A stretch of DNA of 64,000 nt, taken from positions 1,615,731 through 1,679,730 of the forward strand of contig ML133442.1 of the NCBI GenBank assembly GCA_003864495.1. The letters are read 5' to 3'. The translations under genes were made by a program, and so were the position numbers. Below the pieces are notes generated by a model that did not search any database, was not told the origin of the DNA, and saw only the letters and a program-made list of their open reading frames with translations. Positions 26,309-38,037 of this stretch are shown here, piece by piece. Every line of letters begins with the position of its first letter. Position 1 is the stretch's first letter. Origin of the DNA: Nemopilema nomurai (Eukaryota > Cnidaria > Scyphozoa > Rhizostomeae > Rhizostomatidae).

Positions 26309-29300
26309 ATGGGGAGTAAGACCCACTATAATCTTCGGAGCCCTGGTAAGGCCGATATAATATGTACATATAAATATTTTACTGCATATTTAACAAGTTC
26401 ACCTAATTGCAACCAGGATTTGAAAAATTCCTGATGAATATGGAGTCGAACCAGTTCTTGTGCTGAAAATATTTCATATTGTCATAACTCATAACTCTAA
26501 CAATATCATAACCCTAATACTAAATTCTCTGTGAGCATCTTTTTCTGAAATATGTCATTAGATTTGACAATTTGTCTTGAAGATTGAAACAGTGAAGTGT
26601 CTTAAACACTTGTTACTATATCAAAATGTTACTAAGATCCGAAAGTGTTAAGTGGTTAGACATACCTAAGAGGCATTTGTTACTAAACGATAGCTCTAAT
26701 GGCAAAAGAAGATTTCAAGATACATAGCAACATGGGTCCTTTGCTTCCTCCACGCTATTTCTCAGAAAAGTGTTCTTTTTTTTCTTTTTGAGGTCAGGAC
26801 ATTTATAATCTTAGTTTTGTGAACATTCAATATTGATGTTTTTGATTGTATGTATCTCTGTTAAGTAATAACTGAAAGGATAGAATCAAAAACTTTTTCT
26901 AGCTGTGAAGAGGCTGATGAGAGAGGCTGCTGAACTATGTCAACCAACTGATCAGTATTTTGCTCAGCCTCTTGAGGTTTTTGACAATATTTCTTCATAG
27001 TATCTACATACCTTTTAGTATCTCCTTTAAGCACAATATATTGTTTTCTAGCTAATGTGATGTTGTCTTTGTTCACAAGTACTGGTCTTCTGTGTCTGAT
27101 GCAGATTGTCAACTATTTCACATGGATATTTTTCTACCAAAAAGCTATCAGGATAATTTGAATAGCTATTGTCTACTTCTATTACTGCTGTCACATCTAG
27201 CATCATCATCATCATCATCACATCTAGCATCATCCCTTATCAGTTGCCCAAGGTTAGACGGTAGAGGATAATGTTTCCATTGTTTGGTACAGGGCTGTTT
27301 TTGATCACTGTTTGTAATCAAATGATTCCTACAGTCTGTCTTGTCACCATCTGTAATTTAGTAAATAGCAATTTGACATACAGTTATTAAGTGATTAATG
27401 AGTCATTTCTACATTTTAATCGTATGTGTATATAATAAAATAGTGATTGACATCATAGTTTTTCCATCTTTTTACCCAAGCAGCTGTTCATTTTATTTGG
27501 TATTTAGTATCTACAAATATCCTTCCAGTTAGATGCATAATGAATTTTTTTTGTTTTTAAGGATAATATATTTGAGTGGCATTTTACTGTGCGTGGACCT
27601 CCAGACACAGAGTTTGCTGATGGCAGGTACCATGGAAGGATCTTACTGCCGCCTGAATACCCAATGAAGCCACCAAGTATAATGCTGCTAACTGTATGCT
27701 TTTATGTATTCATTTTCAAAATTCTTGTTTAAAATGTAGGTACATATTCAAGACTAGTGTTATATGCTTTGCCAAAGACTTCAGTAACACAACTAAATGA
27801 AAGCTCTGTAAATAAAAGTTTTGTGTGATTACTCACAGCCTAAGCATTTTGCTTGCACTGTTCTCTTGGAGCTTGAGCCAAAATATTACAAAATACAAAG
27901 TAAAAACAGTTCTCTATACAGATTGTTCTTCAATGAATTAAGTATAATGATTCAGAGTATGCAGATTGTTGTCATACTAGAGTTTAGTCAAATGCATTGC
28001 TACATTTTGCAGCCAAATGGAAGGTTTGAGATTGGAAAGAAAATCTGCCTTAGTATGTCAGCACATCATCCAGAGACATGGCAGCCATCATGGAGCAGTA
28101 AGCATGACATCTCCTTTAGTGCAATTTTCAAGTGATCATTTTTTCAATTCAGATTTCAGCCCATTGGATGTTCAGCCTCCAATCTTTATTGTTTTAGGTC
28201 AACCATATTTTGCTCAGTTTCTCTTGATACAAGAGGGGTTGTGAATTTTAATATGATTGTAGCTTGTAGCTAAGTGAATTATTGTATTGTTGTGCATTGA
28301 TAACTCTACGAGTTCATCTTTTAATTCTAGTTCGAACTGTGCTGCTTGCTATAATTGGTTTCATGCCTTCAAAGGGGGAGGGGGCGATAGGAGCACTTGA
28401 GTACAGAAGTGAAGAAAGGAAAAGGCTTGCAAAGAAGTGAGTGTTTTTTTGTTAATAGATTTGATTATGTATGATGAAATTTGACTGAAAAAAATATATC
28501 TGAAGTGTTAGCAAGGTTTTGCAAAACATATTGTTGCTTACTTCATAAACATAAGCATGGATAGGTATTAGGTAGTCATGTAGGATTGATTCTGTGGCTC
28601 AAAGCTAGGAGATGATTCTTAAACAAGTAACTCTTAAGCAGTTCCAAATAGAATCCGGCAGACCCAAATACTTTGAGAAATGGGGAAAGTTCATTAGAAA
28701 TGGCTTTGTTAGCTTTACCAGGAGCTGAATGTTGAATTTGAGTTCCACAGTGGAGCAACCCTAAATGTTTTTCTGCACCAGCATATTTTATATTTATTTT
28801 TCGTGATGAAGATATGCAACTAAGAGAAATCTATTTTTGAAGGTCACTGTCATGGGTTTGTCAATCCTGTGGCTCAGACAATGCAAAGAGTTTAGTCGAA
28901 AGTAAGAGCATTATTTTCTCACAATTTTTCATACACCTATTCTATTCTTAAACATGATTTTATTCTTTGCCTCTAAAATGGCCTCTTTTTAAAGTAAGAA
29001 AGCCTGAATCTTGCACGCCAATCTTTCAAACATTTTCCTTTATCGTGCAGAATTAGTCTTCCTCTCATTTTGGCAATAATCATGTTTTTAAAGAAACTGG
29101 ATCAACGCAACAATAAAGAAAAGTACACAAGCCATCACTTAAGTCATATGTAAAACAAATAGAGTTGTGGAGCGAGGAAAATGCAATTTAAAATGTTAAG
29201 ATTATAAAGGGTTTTTGTGAAGGCAGCAACCAAAAATAATTTAATGATGAAATCATTGTCAAGACCCTATTAAGCAAAATAAATTCGAAAATATTTTAGC

Positions 29301-30434
29301 CTGCTTTTTTTCTATTTATAAGCTTTTTCTTTGTTTTTTCTTTGGCCATTTTGCTCTAATGGCCAAAGAATGCAACCTCCAGGAAGTAAGCAAAGCAGAA
29401 TAATGGTTCTGTCATATGTTGTACAAATGTTGTATATGAAAGCCAGTTGATGTAAGTGTTTGTTTTCTTCCTGAAACTCAGGCAACAAAAGGGACGGCGA
29501 TGAAGAAGACGAAGCGATTGCAAGTCAGATCAACTTTGTTGTAAGTGAGCCTGTTGATGAATGCTCTTAATGGTTCGTTTAGTTGCAGTTTAAAGTCTTG
29601 CAGCCCGTTCATGTCTTGTCTTTAGCCACGTTTGTTGAGCGTTGCAAAGCAATGTCTATTTTGGCTCTAGCAAGAGTCTTTACATGCCCTACCTTCTGTT
29701 GTGCATTTACCGGCACAAACGCGATAGGACAAGGTAATGTGTTCCTTCAGGTACTGAATTTATGGAATAGATTGTTGACAATACTTTTAAGGCCAGATTT
29801 ACCTTCTTTTTCCGACGTTTGCATACTCCTGAAAAGCTTGGATGATAAAGTACTTTAAATAATGCAAAAATTTTGTTTATATTGTTTCGTGATATTATGA
29901 AGTTCTTACTAATTAACTATTTTTGCTTGCAAATCTGTAGTTCAATCCCATTGGATTCTGAGTTTCATGATATGGATGTTTTTTCATCAGAGTCCGCCAG
30001 AAGAAACGGACAAGAGCAGTGGGCGAACTAAAAGTGCCGAAGCAGACAGCCCCGTCACTACCGCGTCGGTTGTCAACGAATTCACCACAGAAAATCATAA
30101 CGAGGGGCCTATTGTAATTGAAAAAGCTGATACAACAACTGAAGATGAGACAAACCAGTCATCTAACGCCGCAGCAGATGACGACATAATACCTCAAGAA
30201 ATTCCTGCAGAGAGCGAAGATTCTAGAAGACGTGATGCAGTTCGGCGAAGGGTCGCTGCGCAGCCGAAAAGTGAAAATGAGCCTGAAGTGGATGATGCGC
30301 AAAGGAATGGTCCCACGAGCAGGGCGCGCGGCGGATCGTGCACTTTGGTCCTCATGTGGATAATTATTGTGCTTTTAGTTGTATTGATATTCAGGAGGTT
30401 ATGTATGGATATTATGGTTATAGATGGAAAGTAG
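26309..30434 (+). CDS. UBE2J1: Ubiquitin-conjugating enzyme E2 J1 (ERAD E2, tail-anchored)
   Basis: UBE2J1 (Ubc6 family) carries ubiquitin on the cytosolic face of the ER for ER-associated degradation. Eight phase-matched exons: 26309-26345, 26903-26976, 27562-27693, 28013-28097, 28331-28436, 28843-28901, 29482-29540, 29991-30434 give 331 residues (human 318). The first exon codes only 12 codons plus one base (MGSKTHYNLRSP), matching the human METRYNLKSP start. The UBC core shows VKRLMREAAEL, DNIFEWHFTVRGPPD, PPEYPMKPPS, the active-site Cys in GKKICLSMS, and HHPETWQPSWS. The middle is acidic and disordered (SPPEETDKSSG onward). The C-terminus has a single membrane anchor, CTLVLMWIIIVLLVVLIF, followed by RRL and a short lumenal tail. 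It is tail-to-tail with beta-mannosidase, 1.2 kb away. Confidence 0.97.
27196..27222. repeat. (ATC)n microsatellite in UBE2J1 intron 2
   Basis: A run of CATCATCAT units within the intron between exons 26903-26976 and 27562-27693. Confidence 0.85.
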
Positions 30435-31613
30435 GCAGCAACCCCCCATCTTTCTAGCATCCCATTGTTATCTGGGCACGTTGAACTATGCATGGAGTAG
30501 TACTCACACGCATCTAAGTTTTTCGTTGCCTGTTAAATTTTCAAAATGTATGTCAAAATATCAGACTGTATTCAAAATGTTCACCTTATTGAGGTCTTAG
30601 GTAGACAGGTCATTCTACAGATGTATTTTGTCTTTCCTCTTTCATTGATGTTACCAGATTTTTGTTTGAAAAGCATAAATCCGATGACAATGCCTTTCTT
30701 AGTTAATTGCAATATATTGGATGTGTAGTCAGTGTTTATTCAACTCCTTAGAATTTTGATTATATATGAATCTTTTGAAAATATTTATTATCAATATTTG
30801 TATCAATTTTGGGGGATACAATACAAAATTTTGTTCACAAAGTCTCTTTACTGTCTTCCTAAGAAGTTAGAAATCTTCTCAACATGATAACCCTAGTATT
30901 GTTATCCAGGTGTCAATAACGCTTTTACAGTGAGCTGTGATATTCTTTGGAGCCCGGAAATCAACACTCACAGGCCTCACAAGCCGAGACACGTGATTGT
31001 ACCGCTTTTTGTAAAAACAAGAAGTAGGCCTTTTTTCCATTTCCGAAGAGCATGGGGGCACGTGCAGAACATGATAACGGCACAACCAAGACACACAAAT
31101 TGTCAAGAACATTTTCCACGTCTTTGATTTCCACGTTTTCTAATGCCTCCTTTCCACGATCGTCAGGATCGGCGACGTAATTTGTGTGAGGATTCTGACC
31201 ACCATACGAAAACGGACGGAAACGTCAATTTCCTTTAAGTTATGATTCTGACGATTAGGATCGTCATTGTCATTGCAATGTCATTGTCATGGGGACAAAA
31301 ACCGGTTCTATCTTGACGAAACTAGGCTTACAACAAAGGTTAAAGTTTTGAACGAAGGAAATAGAACCGTAACTATAAAGGTTTAGGGATCAGAATTCTA
31401 TTTTCTTAATCAAATTAATTCTGGTAATTAGATTTGCTTGCCTTTAAGCTACCTTAAAATGCTTTTATTAGGAAAAAGGTACACTTACAATATAATATAT
31501 ACATCGACATGGCCACATCGATAAATTGCCTAATATTGCAGATCTTTTAGAAGCTTTTTCAAAACAAATCAATGCAAAAATTAAATCCTTGTTGGCGTTT
31601 CACATCATAAGAA
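30435..31613. other. Convergent intergenic region between UBE2J1 and beta-mannosidase
   Basis: The 3' ends of two convergent genes share this space. I find no canonical AATAAA within 200 bases of either stop codon in the correct orientation. Short open frames are present but have no support. Confidence 0.6.
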
Positions 31614-34600
31614 CTATTCAATGGTAACGTCGTAATACGAGATGGCCTTCAGGCTGCTGGAAAATGCATTCAATTCCATGGGTGCATTGGCAGTGAAGTT
31701 CAACTCTTTGACATCATAGTATTGGAGAAACCCATTTTCTGAAAAGCGCCCTTCGATTTCAGAGGACAGCCAAAGAAACACAGCGGGCTTACTGACACGA
31801 GTCTTGAAGTTGATGACATTCGGCGACAACTTCTGCATGTCTGAATGCAATGTAACAATCTGCGGGTCACTGAGGCCCAATGCTTGGTTCAATGGCGTCA
31901 GAAACACGGGCCTAGAATATGAGTATTTTTGTAGCCCTTCAACTTGCAAACATAGCATTAAAAAGCACTCCCTAGGCTGTTTGCAAAAGTTAGTAGCCTC
32001 CAAAGTTAGGATTGGATTGGAAGTTTGGGCTTCAACAGTCACATTAAATTCCTTGTGTGTGAGTTGTTCTAGCGATGTCCACTTGAAGGCAGTAACACGA
32101 ACAGTGGCTGAGACTCTCTCAAGAATATCTGAAACAACGAACAAATGCAAGGTTGTTTGGATCAAATCGTATGTCACAATTATGTCTCGGAAGAAGTCTC
32201 TTGCGTGATAATGCAACATTTTCCATTTCCCCCCGTACTCAATCGAAGACCAAGATGGCGCTTGCCAAACGTCATTTAGCTGCCAGTACATAGCACCCAT
32301 TGTGTGTCCCATCAAAGTGGAAGGTCTAACCACTTTCAAATCGATCTTCTTGTTTCTCTTAACATAATAGTTACTATTTTCAGTTTCTACGAGACGTCCC
32401 CTTAGACTGCGATAATGCTCTGTCTCCTTGGTTACGCACACGGCCTGCACAATCTGTGAGAGATAAATCATCTTCATGAAATAGAGTTTCTTGTCAGTTG
32501 ATAAAGGCAACATGAAATTCTGGGCAATCATGTTCGCTATCTGTTTATTTCCGTCTTGATGGTGCTGGCGATAAAACATTAACGTGCTATTCCAAGTTAA
32601 GTCGCCTTCTACAGAAATGCCCCGCAATGCTTCGTACGAGGGGAAAGACTGGTAGCCATACTCAGAAGCAAACCTTGGTTTTGGAAAAACACTCGTGTCC
32701 CAGCAGTTTGCCGTGTAATTGTAATAATGCACATCACCATACAGTGAGCTTCGAGGGTCTTGAGCGATCCAGCCCTCTTCTTCGCTTTCAAACGCGTTCG
32801 AAGGGGATGAAACTACAAACGGTCTCGTTGGATCTAACTTCCCAACAAGTGGCCTAATCGTTTCTACATAAAGTTTGATGTAATCTTTCCTGTATAGGTT
32901 AAAATCTGCACTTGTCCCGTACCAATCTTCTCTCAAAGCAACCTCGTTCTCATTATTGCCACTCCAAACAATGATGCTTGGATGCATTTGAAGCCTGATT
33001 ACTTGTTGTTGCACCTCGTTTTCAACTAGCCGCATAAATTCGTCATTTGTCGGATACATGGCACAGGCAAACATAAAGTCCTGCCACAACAAAATACCCA
33101 GTCTGTCGCATGTTTCGTAAAAATAGTCCGTTTCGTAGCCTCCTCCTCCCCAGACCCGTAGAACATTCATATTTGCATCAACTGCTGCTTGTATGCAGGC
33201 TTCGATGGTGTGATTGGAGACTCTATCCCTGAAGGCATCTGCAGGCACCCAGTTAGACCCTTTCAGGAACATGTCCACGTCATTCACCCTGAAGAAGAAG
33301 CTTAGGCCCTCTGAGCCAATAATGGGTTCTTGAATAAGTTGAACTGTTCTGAAACCAAATATTGCATCCTTGCTGTGCAATGCTTGGTTATTATGTGCCA
33401 TAAGTTTTGCCTGGAAGAAATGACAAGAAAAGTGCTCATATTCAAATCTGAAACTAATTAATGCACATTTATGGCAATTGTTGCCATTAAAAATTATGGC
33501 AACATCAGATGCCGCTAAAAGGCCAACACTTTTGCAGTGCCAGCTATTTATCAAAACCAAAAGGTATGTAGGGGATAGAAACATCAATGCAAAAGCAAGA
33601 TGGAGATTACTTGGGAACCATTGCTTCAAAACGATGAGAATAACAGAAATTGTGCTGGTAGCAAATGTGCTTGTGATCAGAAGGTCACATAAATGAGAGG
33701 GTCATGAAGCCTACCAAAAGAAATAGAGTTCATTCATTTTACACATTCTTTTCGGATCCTTTTTAAAAGGTGTGGGTATGTAGCTGAGTTGTCTCTAAAC
33801 AATCTACAACAACAAAATAGGGTTTGATTTAGCAAAACATGACTTCTGAATCTTTTGTAACTGCCAAAAAAGGAGTGGTCATTGATATTATTTGGAGAGA
33901 AATAGAATCAGCAGTGCTCTGGCAGAGTCATACTAATGTCCCTTGGGATTATAACATCTATGATAGGCCGCATACCTTTCTTGTTGCATCAATTGATTTA
34001 GTCATTTAGTCATATTTTTTCCGGAAAGCCTAAGATTTCAGGGTATCAGATGGATGCTTTTAACTTTACTGATTCTGTAATCACACAACATTCTGTAATT
34101 AAACAACCAGGCTACTTGCATTCAACGAAAATTATAAAGATAAAATCCAATTATTTCTGCATATCAGAAATAAAAAAGTTAAATCATTGATTAAATGTCC
34201 AAGATTAAATTATGGAAGTTCTTGAAAAACAGAAATAAATTCATAGATCTTCTATGAAATTATTAGCACTGAATCTGTAACAGCCATTAAGTTTGATTTC
34301 TATATCCATCTTGTTTGTTCCATGTGTTCCCATGCATTTTGAAAATTCAAAACATATTGCAATGATGTTTACTTATGCAACTTGTGTACATTAATTACCA
34401 CTTACCTTTAGAGTATATAATTTTTGTTTTCCATATTGCCATGGCCACCACTTCTGCACAATCTTATCAGGTATTCCATAAAAATCTGTACACACTTTGG
34501 ATGATCCTCTTGGAAGAAGTGTTCTTTTTGTATCTGTACTGTGATTAAGCTCGACAATTTGAAAATTCATTGCAACAAATGATTGTCCAAAGTGGTCACT

Positions 34601-35365
34601 GACAAGGGCACACACAGTAAGAAACCATTGATCATTTTCTTTCATCATGTTTATGAGAAGATTCTCTATGAATGCAGCAGTCATGCTCTGCAGATAAACA
34701 GCTCCAAGCAAACCCTCTGTGGGAAAGGAAGGGCCAAAGTCCCAACCAAATGACAGTGGCTCTTTTCGAATGAAATTGCTATGGCACTCGCCGTGAAGAA
34801 CACTTGGATAACAATCAGGAAGCACTGAGTAATTGTACCGCTTCTTGTAGATAAACCTTTCCAACGACGCGTACTTGATGGGTGACATAAATAACACAGA
34901 AACTTTGTTCTTTCCTGGCACAACGAGACCCGTGACATCAAAAGTGCTTCGCACAAACTTACTCTTGCTGCTTCCGATTCTCACTTTATTGAAGTACACA
35001 TCTGAAACTGTGTCTATTGACTCAAATACCAAACTGATCTTGGCCTGGTGTAGCAAGCTCACGTCAACGTTAAATTCTTTTACAACAGACCAAGTATCCA
35101 AGGCTACCCATCTTTGGTCTCTATCATTATACCTGAAATACGGATCCTGCAAGTATCCTTCGTTTACGAGCCGATTGTGAACTGTAAACGGGATGCTGGA
35201 AGTGAAATTGATATAAGGTTTCTCGACGTTAAAACCGAACCAGGAACCGTCAAGAGCCATTGTGTTTAGGCTGGGAGGTTTTCTTGCCAAGACATTCTCA
35301 CTGCAGCCAGCTAAACGACTGAGTTTCAAATAGTAATAAAAAAGAGCTATTACGAAAACTAACAT
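31614..35365 (-). CDS. MANBA: Lysosomal beta-mannosidase (GH2)
   Basis: MANBA removes terminal beta-mannose from N-glycan-derived oligosaccharides in the lysosome. Two exons on the minus strand, 35365-34406 and 33410-31614, join in phase 0 across a 995-bp intron to give 918 residues (human 879). The start MLVFVIALFYYYLKL gives a signal-anchor-like hydrophobic N-terminus. The GH2 sugar-binding domain shows GSWFGFNVEK, YFRYNDRDQRWVALDTW, GECHSNFIRKEPLSFGWDFG. The TIM barrel has GSNWVPADAF, NMNVLRVWGGGGYE, the acid/base Glu in IVWSGNNENE, and the nucleophile Glu in FASEYGYQS. MGHTMGAMYWQLNDVWQAPSW and the C-terminal GRFSENGFL follow the family. Before MGHTMG there is an insert of about 20 residues relative to human. 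Many NxS/T sites fit a lumenal glycoprotein. Confidence 0.96.
33411..34405 (-). other. Beta-mannosidase intron
   Basis: The donor (AAAG then GTAAGT) is at 34405 and the acceptor (TTCTTCCAG) ends at 33411, both read on the minus strand. Nothing else is recognised inside. Confidence 0.85.
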
Positions 35366-35540
35366 ATTCAGTCTGCGAGGGCAACAACCAAGTCTGTTTA
35401 CAGAGAACTTCCTCCTTTAGGGTTCTGGTTGATGGGCCTAGTCTCAATTTGGCGCCATTCGAAACAGAGGCTCCAGGACAATTAGGAGGAACAAATCCAA
35501 AACTACTCCCAGCCTAAAGGAGGCGTTCGAGTTATCACTC

Positions 35541-35752
35541 ATGATGAAAGTTGGCAAATTTCTACACTTTCTCTTGTTTATTTTGCAATGTTTTGTGCAA
35601 GAGCCCGCTTGTCATCCTTATAGCACTACGACACTGTTTTTGTCCCCACTAAACTTGACAACAGTTTGGTATCACCACTGGCGTCGCAAATGTGGTAAAA
35701 GCGAGTCATCTCTGATGCAAAAAGAACTTACACATTGGAAGAATGAAAAATA
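35541..35752 (+). CDS. Candidate small secreted ORF divergent from beta-mannosidase
   Basis: A 70-codon frame starting with two ATGs has a convincing signal-peptide profile: MMKVGKF, then LHFLLFILQCFV, then EPAC. It starts 175 bp from the beta-mannosidase start codon in the opposite orientation, so a shared promoter is possible. A splice donor (TGTG then GTAAAA) lies at about 35,691, so this could be only the first exon of a longer gene; I find no following exon. No family is recognised. It could equally be a chance ORF. Confidence 0.22.
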
Positions 35753-38037
35753 ATCTTCGTAATGCGATGGATAGGCATGATAGCTGTATCTTGTACATTC
35801 ATGGACATGTCGGGACAGCTTGATACAGAAGCGTAGGGGGGGGGGGGGGTAAACGGCGCAAAGGTCCGGGGCCCGCAAAAAATATAGGTCTTACAGTTAA
35901 ATATTTCGACTGCGGCGCAAAAGGGCCCGCCCCAGAGCTTGGTACAATAAGACGCACCTCATTGACATCTGAGGCAAGCGCGGACCTAGTACGGCTCAAA
36001 ATCAGTCAAATTCTTAGAGCTTTGTCTCTCTGCCAACTTTGAATTGGGAATTACTTTCTTGATTCAAATCATATCTTCATTCTCCTTTTTATGGCTAATG
36101 AACCCAAATTCCCATCTTTTACACGATGCAGGCATAATGATAAAAGGAAACATTCAGTTTCCGGTGGTGGCAAAGCATATTTAGCATCTATATAACAGAT
36201 TAAAATGTGGAGGAAAATGAAAATCTGAAGTCTTGTACTTTTTTGCTTAATTGCAGGGGGCAGGTACCATTTCAATTTTCGAAATTTTTCACCCTCCCTC
36301 CCCCCCTTTAGCATTTAATGTGGTAGGTCGTAACGGTAAGCGTTAGAAAAAGAAGACAACTTTCTTCTGTATTCAAATGTGATTTAAAATCCACCTCCTC
36401 ATACATCCAATGCCCGATTTATATACTCTTCCTAATTATAAATGACATGTCACGTGATTACAGTATGCTTTTTGATTGGCCCTGTTACATTAATGATGAC
36501 CCCCATTTTACCAAAATGTTAAGGTCACATTAGGCTTTTACCCATAATTTAGGGATTCATTTATCTATTTCTCGGTATGTCACTTTATTATGACCCCCCA
36601 CTTTTCGAAAATCTAGAAAAATGTCTACCCTCTCCTGCTAATTCGTTTCACCTACAAATACGCACAAAACTGTAATGAGGGATTTTACATCATTTTTTGG
36701 GATGATTCGCGGAAATTAGAATCTGAATTAGAAGAAGAGGATCAACAGGAGACGACCAAAACAAGAAATTACAAGCCCTTTGAATTTCTTTTACAAACAC
36801 ACGTTTGCATAACATTTATCAAATGCATGAAAACGAAACTACAAGAGGAACGAACCAGGGAACCAGTCAAACACTCAGCTAGATCCGCAACTGAGAGGCA
36901 AACAGTGACGAGACACGAAACAAATCGGTGAATTCGCTTGATTTTCTTATTGAAGATAAGACTGAAAAAAATTCGCTTTCAAGTCTGTTTCAGCATAAAG
37001 GCGGAATAATGAAGTTCTAATAAGATAAACAATTTAAATTAAATCGTGAATCAGGTGTATATTGTGATAGTGATGCATGCATTAAAGCGCTTAATTAGAT
37101 CGAGACAAAAAAAGCCGCATTTAATTTAGCCACATTTTATATGGTCTACTCCTCTAGAAGACGCCTTCTTGTTGTCATTTATTAAGCCACACCCAAAAAA
37201 TGAAATAAAATGAAAGTGGCATGGGAGTCATTATAGGGACGTTTTAGAACAGAATAAGAAATCGCCGGAATAAGAAATCGCCGGAAGGTCCTTTAATATT
37301 ACATTGCAAAATAACTTATTCATGTAAGGCATTAATATATGTAATCTTTTAAAATCAAGTGGGATATATTCTCTGCTATGATTGCTCACTTTCCTTCTGC
37401 CTTATAATGACCCCCCATATTAATTTCCTCTGTCATACAACTTTAAAGGCAGGGTGAAATAAAGCCGCAATATCTTAAGCCGCTACATTAATTAAGCCGC
37501 ATTTTAGTAAGTCTATTTCTTGAAACGCGGCGTAATTTAAGTATCGGTCTAATTTAGCGTAAATTGATAAGGTAAACAAGCAATTGCGCAAAAAAATCTA
37601 AACAGCGTCAAAATCTAAATACAACATAATAAAGGAACTTTAGTAAAAAAAAGTAGAAAACTTATTGACAATAAAATTGATGCACAACATAAATAATAAT
37701 CATAGCGTGTGACTTTGTAATACCCCATTAACTTGACTCTAGAAAAAGACACTGCATTATTGGAATTGCATTCTATGTCCACTGGGCTGCGAAAGAAAGC
37801 TTTTCAGGACGAGCAAGGGCATCCATGCATAGGTGACACCAAATGGCTTTAAAACACGGGGCCTTTTTTAAAATTTTTAGTATTCCAAGAAGATTTAGAA
37901 TAGAAACAGAATTTTCTATTCAATGTCTCATTTACTTAAGCATAAAATCGAGCAAAAAAAAATTTAAGCTGAAAGCGAGAGAAGTATTTCGATGAACTTG
38001 GTCTCGTGACCTAATAGACGTCAGCCTAGGGAGTGGC
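35753..38037. other. Intergenic, repeat-rich region
   Basis: It contains a poly-G run of 14 at about 35,837-35,850. The TATGACCCCCC motif occurs at 36,493, 36,588 and 37,406 on the plus strand and in diverged inverted form at 37,220-37,236. A 16-bp tandem (TAAGAAATCGCCGGAA) lies at 37,256-37,288, and a cluster of AAGCCGC motifs at 37,110-37,505. This looks like the residue of non-coding mobile elements. No exon is supported. Confidence 0.6.
36583..37237. mobile_element. Possible non-autonomous element with TATGACCCCCC/GGGAGTCATTATA ends
   Basis: Left end CTTTATTATGACCCCCCACTTTTC and right end GAAAGTGGCATGGGAGTCATTATA are imperfect inverted repeats of each other with small gaps. Further copies of the left motif occur at 36,493 and 37,406. 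There is no coding content and no clear target duplication, so the boundaries are tentative. Confidence 0.35.

Noticed and set aside
31804..32208. Plus-strand 134-codon ORF
   Set aside because: It is antisense to the C-terminal part of the beta-mannosidase exon, with no independent features.
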